Source: Malachius bipustulatus (Eukaryota; Arthropoda; Insecta; Coleoptera; Melyridae). From it: 64,000 nt of DNA. Positions 48,601-59,800 of the stretch are shown here, piece by piece. The position numbers and the translations under genes were made by a program. How positions within the stretch are numbered: position 1 is the stretch's first letter; each line of letters starts with the position of its first letter. The stretch spans positions 3,100,001-3,164,000 of the forward strand of contig OU342635.1 in assembly GCA_910589415.1 (NCBI GenBank), read 5' to 3'. The notes below the pieces were generated by a model, which worked only from the letters and a program-made list of their open reading frames with translations, searched no databases and was not told where the DNA came from.

Positions 48601-51600
48601 GCCAATAACTTCTCCTGAGCTATTTTTATTATGGTTGACTCTTCAGAGATGACTTCGCTACCCTGCAGAGAACCATAGCGTCTTACGCGTTCTGCAGTTT
48701 TTGTGTTCTTCTTTGCCCCATCCTCAGGATATCAGGCAAAGATCACGGCCAGTTTTGAGGGAGCGAAGTGAAAGATGAGTAGAACGTGTTTTTTCAACTC
48801 TTTGTTTGGCTGCTTGATACACAAACGAAGGAATATTGCCAATGGCTCTATATCCGCACGTTTGTCTCTTACTTTGATTCATCATTGATGCCAAAGTTTG
48901 CAGTTTGTCTATTCGGTTAAAAGAAACCTTTCCAAAGAGTTGCCCGTCATTTCTTTGGCACCTTCTATTCTCATTTCTCTAGCCATGTGGCAATTAATTT
49001 CAGGGGCTCCCAGGATGTCACTACTGATGAGTAGCAGTTTGTTTGTCAATGGAAATGGAGGGTGGATATCACAGTAGTGCTTCAGTTTCTCCACATCACT
49101 ATTAGTGTTTCTTCCAATCTGTGCTGCTATCATATTAACATGCTGCTCACTGGTGGCAGACGAAGTGTCCAAAAATGTCTCCAGGCTCTCGCAAATATTA
49201 AGCATGAACACCATGCCTCTAGTCCATTGTGAAAGAACGCTACTTGATATCCCCCAATCATGGGTTGACCCCACCCATTAACACTTTGTTAATGGTTAAA
49301 TCTGACCATAGTCTCGCCCAAAATTTTTGGAACTCGAGCGACGAATCGTAAAGGCTTCTTTTATGAACATCATCTCCATCCTCCTTTTATACCTTCCATG
49401 TCTTGTAGGTGCAGCGTAGTACTTTTTGAGTAAAAAAAGTGACCTGCTGGATGCCCCCCCCCCCCCCCAATCACCATCCTTTCCGTTTCGATGAATTGCT
49501 TCATTAACGCGGTCATCCGCGTGCTCAATACTACTGCACCTCAGAGTTTTGAGGTTAACCCATTTGATTATTTTTTATCGTTCTATTTTACCAAATCTTA
49601 AAATTACAGACATCTACGTATTTTCTCCGATTTCAATGATTTCAGGGTTGAAAATTGAGCAAATCTTAAAATTTCACTTTAAGAAAACAAAAGTGGAGAA
49701 CTAGGTAAATATTGAACCTACAGAGTTTGTTATGGTCTCAAATTGTAGCAATTTCAGTCTACTTTAAAAACTTATGGGAAATATTTGATAAGTTTAGGAC
49801 CTATAATATTGAGAATACCAATAAAAGTGCAAAAATCTCGCAATTTTCCTAGTGCATTTTAGCACAGGTCTCTCGAAGCTGCAAATTTGGGTTATCAGAT
49901 TATGTTAATATTCTGAAATGATGCGACGTAGCCTAATTGTATCTCAGAAATGACTTTTAGAGTACTAAGAATTTATAATGTAAAGACAGTTTACCTATTC
50001 TGTTGTCGAATGCAATAAGAGAGACAGAATCAAGCGACCATTTGTTAATATCGTTTGCGAAATTATCGGGCATCTCGTTATTAGCATCTTCCCTAGCATA
50101 CTGGAGCATCAACTTGACCAAATCCGTTGTGACCGCTGTCATGTTGTCGATATACATTCTCATGCCTTTTGGCTGCATCAGTACAGGATTTATTAGGCTT
50201 CTGAAGTCGTACCATTCCTTACCATTCCTATATTTTCAACATTAACAAAAGTTAAGTTACATAGACACCCTTATACCATAGTGAATTTTTTTATTGAAAT
50301 AATCATACATACGATGACGCAACTCCTACGGCGCCTTCGAACAAATCTTTTTTAACCACTCTTCTAAAGTAGTCCATCGCTTTTAATGGCTTCCTAACCG
50401 GCCAAGGTCCTTCATTTCTAAACAACTAAAATATGGAGAATAAATTAATGGTGCCTCAATTATTGTGCTGCTTGAAAGGAAATATATTCAAGACAATACA
50501 AAGACACTTACAAGTTCCATATCTTTGGGATCAAACAGCACAACTTGTCTGGTGTCCAGGACATTGAACGCGCATATTTTCCCATATTTTTTATTCAAAC
50601 TAAATCACAATAAGAAAAATTGTGAAAATGAAAATATGAAATTTAATAAATTATAAATTATGGGTATATGCTTACTGTTGAAATATGTCTACTAAGTCTT
50701 TGCCGTGTAATTCACCAATAAGCGGAAAAAACTGCCACACGCTGCCCACGAATGGTAGGCAGACATCGCCAGGGATTTTTTCGAACGGTAGAGCCTCATC
50801 CCAACCTGGAAATCTGAAAAAAAAACTTGATATATTATGCACTTTTGTGTAAAGGTGAGAAACGAAGAGAAACACGGTTAAAAAAATTCATCCGTTGCGT
50901 AGATACATGGTATATGATCCTTTTTTGCTCAACAACTCCTAAGCCCATTGACTTTCATGATCTTGCTTATCAGCGCTGGCAAAAAAAGGTATACTTATGA
51001 GTATACAAAATTCCCCATAGTTTTTAAGTAAATTGGTTCTAAGCAACCTCATACCACTTATGTTGCTATTGAATTTATTAATATCGAAAAAATGAGCTTA
51101 ATTTTGCAGTATGATTAAGCTTAAACTCAATTTACTTGAGGAACTATAAGGAATTTCGACCTGTATAGATAACCCGCGGAACGCCGAACCCGATTCAGCT
51201 TGTTTTGTAATAAAAGTAGGTACCTACCTATAAAGTAGTACCTATATAAAAAAGCATTCACTTTTGTTTCGCTTGACAGATTCGTGACCCATATGCATGT
51301 CTTGTTCTTGAATTGACGATGACGATTTCTAACAACGAAGGATTTGACCATATTGAAACCAGATGGTGGCTCTAACCTAAATCCATTCAATTCTATGTAT
51401 ATTGTCCGGTCCTTCAAACGTAACGCGAATATGTACGTACACAGTATGAATGAAGTTATTTCTACATGTGATTAACATTTTCTCCCTTGTTTTTTTTTCA
51501 CATTTTTCTCCCGTACCTCCCTCATCATATCCAGGGGGATATTTTCCATAGGCCCCCAAATGCCCTGATGCAGCAGAATTTAGCTAATCTAATAAATTAT

Positions 51601-51852
51601 GCACATTTCTATTGTTTGCCCTCCCTTAGGTAAACATTTCTTCTTAAGAGGGAGGAGGGGGCGGCAATTTTTGTATCGAACGCAGGCAGCAAATAGGCTA
51701 GACCCTACCCTGGTTCTCAACTTAAAATTACCTAGAATAAGTACTTACTTGTCACTTTTAACGTTTACTTCTTTTTCCTTTATGGAAGTTGCACTAGCAA
51801 CGGCAAATCTTCTCGACTCGGTTAACAATTTCACTATCCTCCTTGTAATCAT
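45652..51852 (-). CDS. Mitochondrial-clan cytochrome P450 (CYP12-like), gene C
   Basis: Ten exons on the minus strand: 51852-51749, 50813-50676, 50599-50512, 50425-50313, 50227-49995, 46958-46784, 46727-46568, 46348-46100, 46037-45822, 45765-45652. All introns are GT-AG. The spliced frame is 529 aa. The start MITRRIVKLLTESRRFAVAS is a typical matrix-targeting presequence and nearly identical to that of gene B. FPGWDEALPFEKIPGD follows. Landmarks are WYDFR (153-157), DLIVAGIDT (329-337) running into TSRSTA, ESLR (391-394), PERW and PFGFGPRSCVG with Cys 476; the C-terminus is KIRVRSVDK, shared almost exactly with gene D. Expected to be an adrenodoxin-fed monooxygenase; substrate unknown. Intron 5 (3.0 kb) contains a decayed transposon ORF. 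B, C and D clearly form one recent subgroup. Confidence 0.94.
47700..49290 (-). pseudogene. Decayed repetitive ORF of the TGCDTTS type, in intron 5 of gene C
   Basis: Minus-strand frames in three pieces: 49274-48909 (with EQHVNMIAAQIGR and LLISSDILGAPEI), 48461-48279 (PPGFKLFLHAVTGCDTTSAG) and 48128-47725 (KKIAQQAYRTYHAPSSEVIG, then SILKFLSCACKG). The motifs LHA.TGCDTTS, TYHA...W and a Cys-rich tail occur together, in this order, in long multi-copy ORFs of uncertain transposon class in arthropod and cnidarian genomes. I recognise the pattern but not a function. Stops and frameshifts separate the pieces. The 152-codon plus-strand frame at 47708-48166 is antisense to it. Confidence 0.5.
49454..49468 (+). 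repeat. Poly-C tract
   Basis: Fifteen consecutive C residues in intron 5 of gene C. Its length is likely to vary and to be prone to sequencing error. Confidence 0.8.
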
Positions 51853-53120
51853 CTTATTAAAATCACAGATACTCGACGATTTAATTTTTTAATACAATAA
51901 TTTAATACTAATTTATGGTATTATAATTATTATTAACTTTAATTTGAATCACATAGATGTACTTGATTGGGCCGCGTTATTGGAATATAAATATCCCTGT
52001 TGGAAAATAAAACATATGCCCCGTTAATGATTAAATGTACTTAAAGTTTATGATTATCTAACAATTTATTTATAAGTAGGTATGTATATGTATTAGTAAA
52101 CAACTTGAACTTGTAGATATCATTATATTATGATAAAGCAAATTTGCTTCGTAATTATTTACAGTGCATATTATTTGTCTCAAAAAAACTATACTTACCT
52201 ACTCGTGATAAAACTCTCCAAACTATTATTATACTGTGGGGCTGTCAAGGTGTCATATAAAAATTTTATAAAAATATAAAAAAAACTATCAAGCCGACAC
52301 CTAAATCCCAAGAATAATCAAATAATACGAGTCGGTAGTATGATTTATATTTATATGAAACGATTATAATAATAATGATAAATTATTACTGCGTGCTTAT
52401 GACATAATAGTATATTCTTCAACGAGCGAAGAATGATAGCTATTATCCACGAGAACGAAAATTTCAATCATTTCAATTATTAATAAAGGATATTCTGCAA
52501 TGGAGAGCAGCTCAGTTTATATATTGTCTAATATTTTCATGAAAGATATTATTATGACCTATCTGTCAGGTAAGGTCAGGTGCACTGGCAGCTGGCGTTA
52601 GTTCAAGCGCATATACTGCGCGCAGCGCATCTTAATTATTGATTTTTCAGCTTTATTCACAATAATTCACATAATAATTATACAGGCACAATAATGTAAG
52701 GCAATAGCGTTTCAATAGTTAGTCGAGCTCGAGCGATAGCTAGCTGTGGCGTTATCTTAACTGGTTGACGTCACGGAGTTAAATTCCGAAATTAAGTTGT
52801 CAAAAGTCCGAGCAGTGATTGGCTTAGAACATTCCCTCATCGCAAGCGGTGAGGGAATGAATATTCCATCATCTCATGGGGAATGTACGTCATTAGTTAA
52901 CTGAAATTGACAGTATAAAGAACGTATTACTAAATGGTCGAAGAGAAACAAAGTTCATTGATATTTTAAACAAGAGGCCGTAATCTCTACTATAAGCAAA
53001 CAAAATCTTAAAAACTGTCAATAGTTACTAAAGAAACAGAGTTCTCAACTTGCCCTTTTCTTTAGAACCTTATTAGTTTGAAATTTTATCTAATCTTCTT
53101 TCATTTATAATATTTATATA
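51853..53120. other. Upstream of gene C, no gene seen
   Basis: Expected promoter side of gene C. 52413-52474 repeats the sequence at 283-336. A hairpin GTTCATTCCCTCA...TGAGGGAATGAA-like pair stands at about 52826-52860 (ATTCCCTCATCGCAAGCGGTGAGGGAAT). No coding frame. Confidence 0.5.
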
Positions 53121-54190
53121 CAGGGTGTATCTAAATAACACCGAAAAAAATTAAGGGATGATTCTGTGATGAAAATTAAGGGGGGTATTTTGTATAGAAT
53201 TTTTCGGAAAAACTCTCCCCGAAAAAGTTACACCCCTCCGAAGAATTAAAAAAAAAAAGGTTTTTATTTTTTATTTTCCCTGTATATTAAGCTAAAGACA
53301 CGAAAATTGGTAAATATTAATTGTCAATGAAACTACATATTTTGAATTTTTTTCAACCCTGAAGTATGCTTAGAAGGGATTGAAATAGTCAACCCCTAAG
53401 ATTATTTTACCATACAAAATATTTTTTTTAGATTACAAATTTTCTCTAAAAAAACACGGCTGAATAGCTCAATGAATCTACAAACATTTTTTATCTTCAC
53501 AAGTTGTTTCGAAAACTTAAGCATTTACGAGAAAAAAATAAAGAAATGCATTTTCACAAAGATATGAGCTAACGCGAGGATATTTTGCCTTAAGGTCTAG
53601 TGGTCTGTGCTTTGCAGTGACATTCATAAAAACAATAATACTGACAGCATTATTATTGTATTGTTGACGTTCGACAGTTTCTTTTTTCATTCTTTGTTTA
53701 CTATTGTTTTAGTTGTAAGAATCTTTGCCTAATTTTTTTTTTTGGCTATTATTCAATAAAACACTATTTATAACATGAGCTTTCAATACATTTATTTTTT
53801 TCTCTTAAGTGCGCAAGTTTCAGAAAAAACTTATGGAGGTAAAAAAGTTTGTAGATTAGTTGAGCTATTCAGCCGTGTTTTTTTTAAAGAAAAATTTTAA
53901 TCTAAAAAAAATTGTAAGGTAAAATATCTTAGGGGTTGACTATTTCAATCCCTTCTAAGCATACTTCAGGGTTGAAAAAAATTCAAAATATGTAGTTTCA
54001 TTGACAATTAATATTTACCAATTTTCGTGTCTTTAGCTTAATATACAGGGAAAATAAAAAATAAAAACCATTTTTTTTTAATTCTTCGGAGGGGAGAGTT
54101 TTTTCGAAAAATTCTATACCAAATACCCCCCTTAATTTTCATCACAGAATCACCCCTTAATTTTTTTCGGTGTTATTTAGATACACCCTG
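53121..54190. mobile_element. Palindromic CAGGGTG element (1.07 kb)
   Basis: CAGGGTGTATCTAAATAACA at 53121 and its complement ending CACCCTG at 54190, flanked by TATATA on both sides. The arms are reverse complements for roughly 400 bp each: AACCCCCCTTAATTTTCATC-type, TCCCTTCTAAGCATACTTCA and AACACGGCTGAATAGCTCAA blocks all pair. A non-palindromic spacer of about 300 bp (53520-53830) lies in the middle. No transposase. TA/TATA target and end motif as in the other three large members. Confidence 0.8.
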
Positions 54191-54277
54191 TATATATTGT
54201 TTATGTAAATGTGGGATAACTTACAATTATTTGATACAATTTACTTAACGGATCAATGACGTTACTCCATAAAATAG

Positions 54278-54670
54278 TTATTTATGCAACAAGTGCATAA
54301 AGTGGTACTTTTCTCAAGACTGGGAAGTTTGACCGCAAGAGGCGCAGGCGAGTGCGCCAAGCCCAGAAGTGAAAAATAAATCACTTTATGCATATGTTGC
54401 ATAATTTTATGTATGAGTGACTTGAATTAGACCGATAAGTTATTAAAAAAAAAACACTTTTAATGTAGTAGGTGCATGGTATCAACAAGCTTTAGGGAGC
54501 GCTCGGCGTCGGGCTATGTAGTTCAGCGTCTCGTGACTCTCGTGGAGAGCGCTCGTACGAGCGCGCACTAGAACTTGTACTACTGTACTTCGTTATTGGA
54601 CGGCTTGCAGTGACGTCTCAGATTACGGAAAGCGTTAAATAATACCCTCTACGACACTTTATTTCACTCG
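54278..54670 (+). repeat. Hairpin-headed repeat, copy 2 (uninterrupted)
   Basis: Head hairpin CAACAAGTGCATAAAGTG / CACTTTATGCATATGTTGCA at 54289-54404, then directly the tail with GTAGGTGCATGGTATCAACA, TGTAGTTCAGCGTCTCGTG, CACTAGAACTTGTACTACTG, GCTTGCAGTGACGTCTCAGA and CGACACTTTATTTCACTCGT. It corresponds to copy 1 at 25261-26400 without that copy's ~720-bp interruption. Between genes C and D, same orientation as copy 1. Confidence 0.65.
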
Positions 54671-54689
54671 TTTTTACGATTTTGAATTT

Positions 54690-54965
54690 TTCCAATTTTT
54701 TTTTGACCGATCAAAAAATAACAAAACAATGCGATAGAGACGTTCATCACCTACGAAAAGGGTAGATATAGTTTTTACCTAAAACATTGGAAAAACTGAC
54801 TTAATCAAAAAAAACTTCGGCAGGTCTTTGAGACTTCTCTTACATTTTTTCCGTATCCCCTATTTGTATCTTCCTGTGTTTTCTACATCGTGAAATTTGA
54901 AGTTTTTTTTTCTTCAACATATAATTTGAAGTCAGCTTCAATTCGTCTCGATTATGTTGCCACTT
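54690..54965 (-). repeat. Dispersed repeat (inverse copy at 33223-33440)
   Basis: Reverse-strand counterpart of the repeat in intron 1 of gene B. Read on the minus strand it runs GAAGCTGACTTCAAATTATA, TCAGTTTTTCCAATGTTTTA, AAAAACTATATCTACC and TTTTTGATCGGTCAAAAAAA. It is longer than its partner because of extra sequence between the first and second blocks. Confidence 0.6.
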
Positions 54966-55098
54966 TTAACGAAAAATAAAAAATTTCTTCGGTACTCAAA
55001 AATCAGCTTACAATTTTTTTATTGAAAAATCGATAAATTAATGTCTTTTGATTTTTTTTTCATGAGCTGATGGAAAGAACGAGAAAATATTAAGGAAG

Positions 55099-55380
55099 AG
55101 CAACAGCTCTCTTCGATTCACTTCAAAGATCTTCACTTCTATTTATGAAAATGTGAGAAACGTGAATTTAGAATTGCAGTGAGCTGTTGTTGTTCTCTGA
55201 CACCTGAAGATGCGAATTTAGAGTCGTGAATCGAAGAGAGCTGTTGTTGTAGCTGAATTCGCATCTTCATGTGTCAGAGAGCTACTACTTCTCTCTTCAA
55301 TTATAAATTCACGTTTCTCACATTTTCATAAAGAGAGTTCACACCTTTGAAATATAGTGTGGAGAGCAACAGCTCTCTTA
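55099..55380. repeat. Cluster of interleaved inverted repeats
   Basis: Three pairs: A, CAACAGCTCTCTTCGATTCA (55101 on) with GTGAATCGAAGAGAGCTGTTG (55226-55246); B, ATGAAAATGTGAGAAACGTG (55145-55170 block) with CACGTTTCTCACATTTTCAT (about 55310-55330); C, TCTGACACCTGAAGATGCGA (55196-55221 block) with the complement at 55255-55280. C is nested in B, while A crosses B, so the strand cannot form all three stems in one simple fold. The block starts and ends with GAGCAACAGCTCTCTT. Probably a small foldback element. Confidence 0.7.
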
Positions 55381-56263
55381 ATTTGTCATTTTTTGCTACT
55401 GCTGTATAATATAAGACATTTAATCGCAATTACGGTGTTTGTTTAGTTCGACGGTGGCTGATCAAGATCGGAAAAACCATATAATTGGGCATGGGCTAGA
55501 ACATTAGCTGTGATCCAAGCAACTCATATCATCAGCAATTCGAACAACAGGTAGCGATATGAAATATAATAATAAATAAATATGCGGCTCGTGTCCCGTC
55601 AATGCCTTGACTTCTTTTACTGTATTTTTTAATAAAAATACACTTTTTCTTGTGCGTTTAGTAAATTTTTGTTTTTAAAACTAATTGCGACCAATTCGAC
55701 TCTTTCACCAATAACTTAACATAGGTCCCTACAAAAAAACAGCTAAAAAAACATAGGCACTGAAAAAAAGCCACATAAGACCTAAAAGAAATCCACATAC
55801 CTGAGAAAAAATCCAATTCGGCATTTTTATTATTCCACAGGCCGCATTGACATATTTGACAGATGTCCGATTTGACATTTGACAGCTATTAAAAACATTT
55901 ACGGGAATATAACTTATACGCGCGGTCTCGGAAGTTTCCATTGACAGTTATTGGTACTTCAGGAAGGATATAGAAAAACAAAAAGAACAAAATGAGGTGA
56001 CAGGCTTCAACTTTGACGGGGGATCTACTGCTTTAAGGGCCTAAGTGGTATAGAAGAAAATGTGAGTAATAAAAAAAAACAAATGATGACAAATTTTTAA
56101 CTTTGACGGGGAAGCTACTGAAACTCCGGGCCGAAGGCCCGGAAGATGGAGAGCCCGAAAGCTCGAAGGCTCGACGCCGCCGACAGCCCATAATCTCGGA
56201 AGAGACTTTGTTAGATCTAAACGATGTCTGATTACTCCTGGAAAACGATAAGTCGACACATTG
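55381..56263. other. Intergenic, no gene seen
   Basis: Includes a tandem pair of AACTTTGACGGGG(G/A)A.CTACTG (about 56011 and 56100) and a GC-rich palindrome GGGCCGAAGGCCC near 56128. No coding frame that I can support. Confidence 0.4.
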
Positions 56264-56682
56264 GGTACGTTCACCTGACGTCAACTGTTGAATTTAAGCG
56301 CAAAACGGTTGAGTGTTGCAACATGTTGGAAACAGTCTGAACTCCTTGTTGGAATCGAGCGACATGTGACATGTTTCTGGATACGCTGTCAAGTTCATAG
56401 AAACAATTATTATCATTTCTTTGTCTCTGATCGTATCAGGTGCTTTATTACTTCCAACTTTTACATAATAATTATATGACAGCCGCGCTCGAAAGTGGCC
56501 ATTTGCGACACTTTGAGCATGTCCACAACATACGTTGACTGTTCTGAGAGTGAAATAGTTACGCTCACAAAAATACTCAACAGTTTAACAAAGGTAAAAT
56601 AAATAATGAGCGCTGAGCGGTATGTCTGGATGCAAGCGCTACCTCATCAACTCAACAGTTGATGTCAGGTGAACGTACCTGG
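56264..56682. mobile_element. TIR element (420 bp)
   Basis: GGTACGTTCACCTGACGTCA followed by ACTGTTGA at the left (from 56265) and TCAACAGTTGATGTCAGGTG followed by AACGTACC at the right are inverted repeats of about 28 bp with one mismatch. The interior is AT-rich with no frame. A MITE ending 200 bp past the stop codon of gene D. No clear target duplication. Confidence 0.65.
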
Positions 56683-56881
56683 GATGAAATTAGCACGTTG
56701 CAAGATGTCGTTTTATGATCTAAATATTGAATATGATTGAAGTGTTTCTTTTTTTTTAACTGAAAACATCAATTTATTCCATCTGGAACTGTATAATATG
56801 AGGGAAAATTTGACACAATACATACGTTCAATGCCATTATTGACAATTCGATATAATTCAGTGAAAATGGTAAACCATTGC

Positions 56882-59800
56882 TTATTTATCAACACTACGA
56901 ACTCGCACTTTAAGAGGATCTGCAATTCCATAAAACGATTCCATTCCAAATCTCATATCTTCATGATGCCAGGAGAGTTCCAAGTTTCTTATAACCTATA
57001 AACAAGTGTTCATTATCAAGGTTTTTTTTTTGTTAGAATTATTATTTCTATAAACCTTAGCAAGAATTGTCTCCATTTCCAGGTAGGCTACTCTCATACC
57101 AATGCAAGATCGTGGTCCAAATCCGAAAGGAAGAGAAACGAAAGGATGCATGTTTTTGTGTGAGAGTGGACCTTCTGTACTCCTCAGCCATCGTTCCGGA
57201 AGGAACTCTTTGGCTCTGTGGACGTATTTTTCGCTCACGCTTGTCGTTAAGTGATTAGCAAGAACTTCAGTCTAGAAACATTAGTGTTAATAAAAACTTA
57301 CTATTACCACTAAAAAGGCAATATCATACTCCTTTGGGTATTTGGTATCCCTGTAAAACAATATCCTTAACAGTAATTCTGTTATTTGCTGGTGTAATAG
57401 GAACAATTCTTAATGTCTCTTTAATAACCCCGCGCAGAAGAGGAGTGTTTCTTAACACTTCGTCAGTGACAGGTGATTCTGGGCTAGGCATCACTTTCAT
57501 CAGTTCACGTCTTAAAGCTTCTTGTTTCTCTGGATAGCGCGACAAGAAATATAAAATTGCAGCCGTTGTTCTGCTTGTCTATAAAAAATTATCATTAAAA
57601 AAAATAACATCTCTATCTCTAATAATAAAATACTGACGGTATCAATTCCAGCCACAAGTAAATCGATAGTCATTGCAGTGGCTAGTTTTGGATCTTTTTC
57701 GACTAGCTTCTCCAAAATACTCATCTGATGATGTTCTTTCGGGAGATCTGAATTTTTGATTCTTTGCAATGCTTCGCTTACATACTTATAGCAAATACTG
57801 AAATTAGCAATAAAGGTTTTTATTCGACAGGGTCGAATTGAATGGGTATTTTTATATTCTTACTCAGTCAGGTTATCCAACGCCCTCATTAAACGCCTGA
57901 AAGTTGGTGTGGGAATTTCCGTCATCTTCCAGAAGGAGGGGTTAAACTCCAGTTGGTTTTCTAATTTGAACATCTCAGTAACGTTCGTTATTAAACGTTG
58001 AGCATCTGAATCCGGTTCTAGATTTGCATCTAGGCATCCTGAATGTGAGAAACATAACTATTATTACGTCAATATATACAAGATAGTAACGAAGCGGCCG
58101 TTCTAAACATTGAAAAAATATTGATAAAGTCCCAACTGCCCCACCATTCACCTTACAGAACTGTTCGGTATCTCAGGAGCCCTAAAACATCTTAACGCCA
58201 TCAATAGAAAAAAAATCTTTAAACTTACAGTGACCCTTAAGGCCTTTCACGCAATACCCTAGGATGATACAGAACTGTCAAATTCCAGAGAAATTCAGGA
58301 AGAAATCTCTAAAAAATCCATGGTATCCCATCATATGAAGGAATAAAAGGCATCGAAATGGCAGTTCAACTCCCGTGGACCTATTGCCAATACAGCTGAC
58401 GTCAGGGAGACTCATGGAAGAATGCACCTCAGAAACTACGGAGGATAAAATCAAAATCGCCAACATTGCTGGGTGTTCATGCATTGGTCAAACCAAACAG
58501 GAAACGCTGAACAAATGTCTGGCCCAAAACGGGCAATCGCAAACGCAGTAAAGCAATAACAAGTTACTGGAGCTGATGAGGAAGAGAGAAGAGGAATTAA
58601 AATTGCTGAAACAGAAGAAAGAAGTTGGCTTTGAATTGGGAATTAAGCGACGTGTAGATTTTTCACAGGACTTTGTCAAACTGTGGACCTTGCCAAAGAA
58701 ATTTAATGAATCCGATCAAACCGCTGCACCTCGCAAAAAAATTTCTAACTGGAAAAAAAATTACCGGACCTACTAGAACAGTACCTTGCAGCAAGAAAAC
58801 AAATTCTGAGCTGACCGGACGTTTTCTAATCCGAGGGGGTGTGGAAATAATTGTACATGGACTCATGGAAATGGAAACAATTGTACACTATCGTGGAAAT
58901 AGAGAAAGTAATGAGTAAATTGTGTAAATATAAGAAATGCTATGAAAATAATGTTGATATAGAGGAAACAATAATTATTGTAAGTTATAAAGAAATAATG
59001 CGGAAATATTGAAAATAATGTTAAAAATGTGGAACTTAAATGGAAGAATGTGGAAATAGTGGAGATAAAGTGTAAATATTTTCCGAGAGGGTGTAAACTC
59101 ATGAAAATAATTGTACACGATAGTTTTTTCATATGAAAAGCCGCCACTGGAAAGAAGGAGAGATGCCTTGAAGCAGAAAAAGAAAGAGGACAACATTAAA
59201 ACCACCGCATAACTAAAGGGATGGTACCGGACGTGGAAAGAGTTGTAGTTGGAAGATTTCTAGAAACTTCCAGAACTTGCGCCCGTTGCAAAGTTTCTGA
59301 TAAATCGGCGAAATGCTACTTGAATTACTTGAATAATTCAAATTTACCTTTTAAATAGTTATAACCCTGTATACGCAATAGTTTTCAAAAATCACTTCAC
59401 CCTCTAACGTTTGTTAAATAGTTCAAGAACAGAAATTTACCTATTCTACTATCGAAGGCTATCACAGAAACGGAATCAAGAGACCACTTGTTGATATCGT
59501 TTGTAAAGTCTTCGGGCATCTCATTATTGGCATCTTTCTCTGCATGCTGGAGCATCAATTGTACCAAACAAGACGAAACTGAGTCCATGCTCTCGAGGTA
59601 ATTTCTTATCGCTCTTGGCTGCATCATAATTGGATTCACCTGGCTTCTGAAGTCGTACCATTCCTTACCATTCCTTAATTGTCAACATACATGTTTATAT
59701 TACGAAGTCCGGCATTTATAATGATACTAAAAGACAAACATACGTTGTTGCTACTCCAATGCTGCCTTGGAATAAATCCCTCTTGACTACTCTTCTAAAG

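Noticed and set aside
58576..58776. Lys/Glu-rich 66-codon frame in intron 5 of gene D
   Set aside because: Looks like a coiled-coil scrap of an old element. No start context, no domain, surrounded by repeats.
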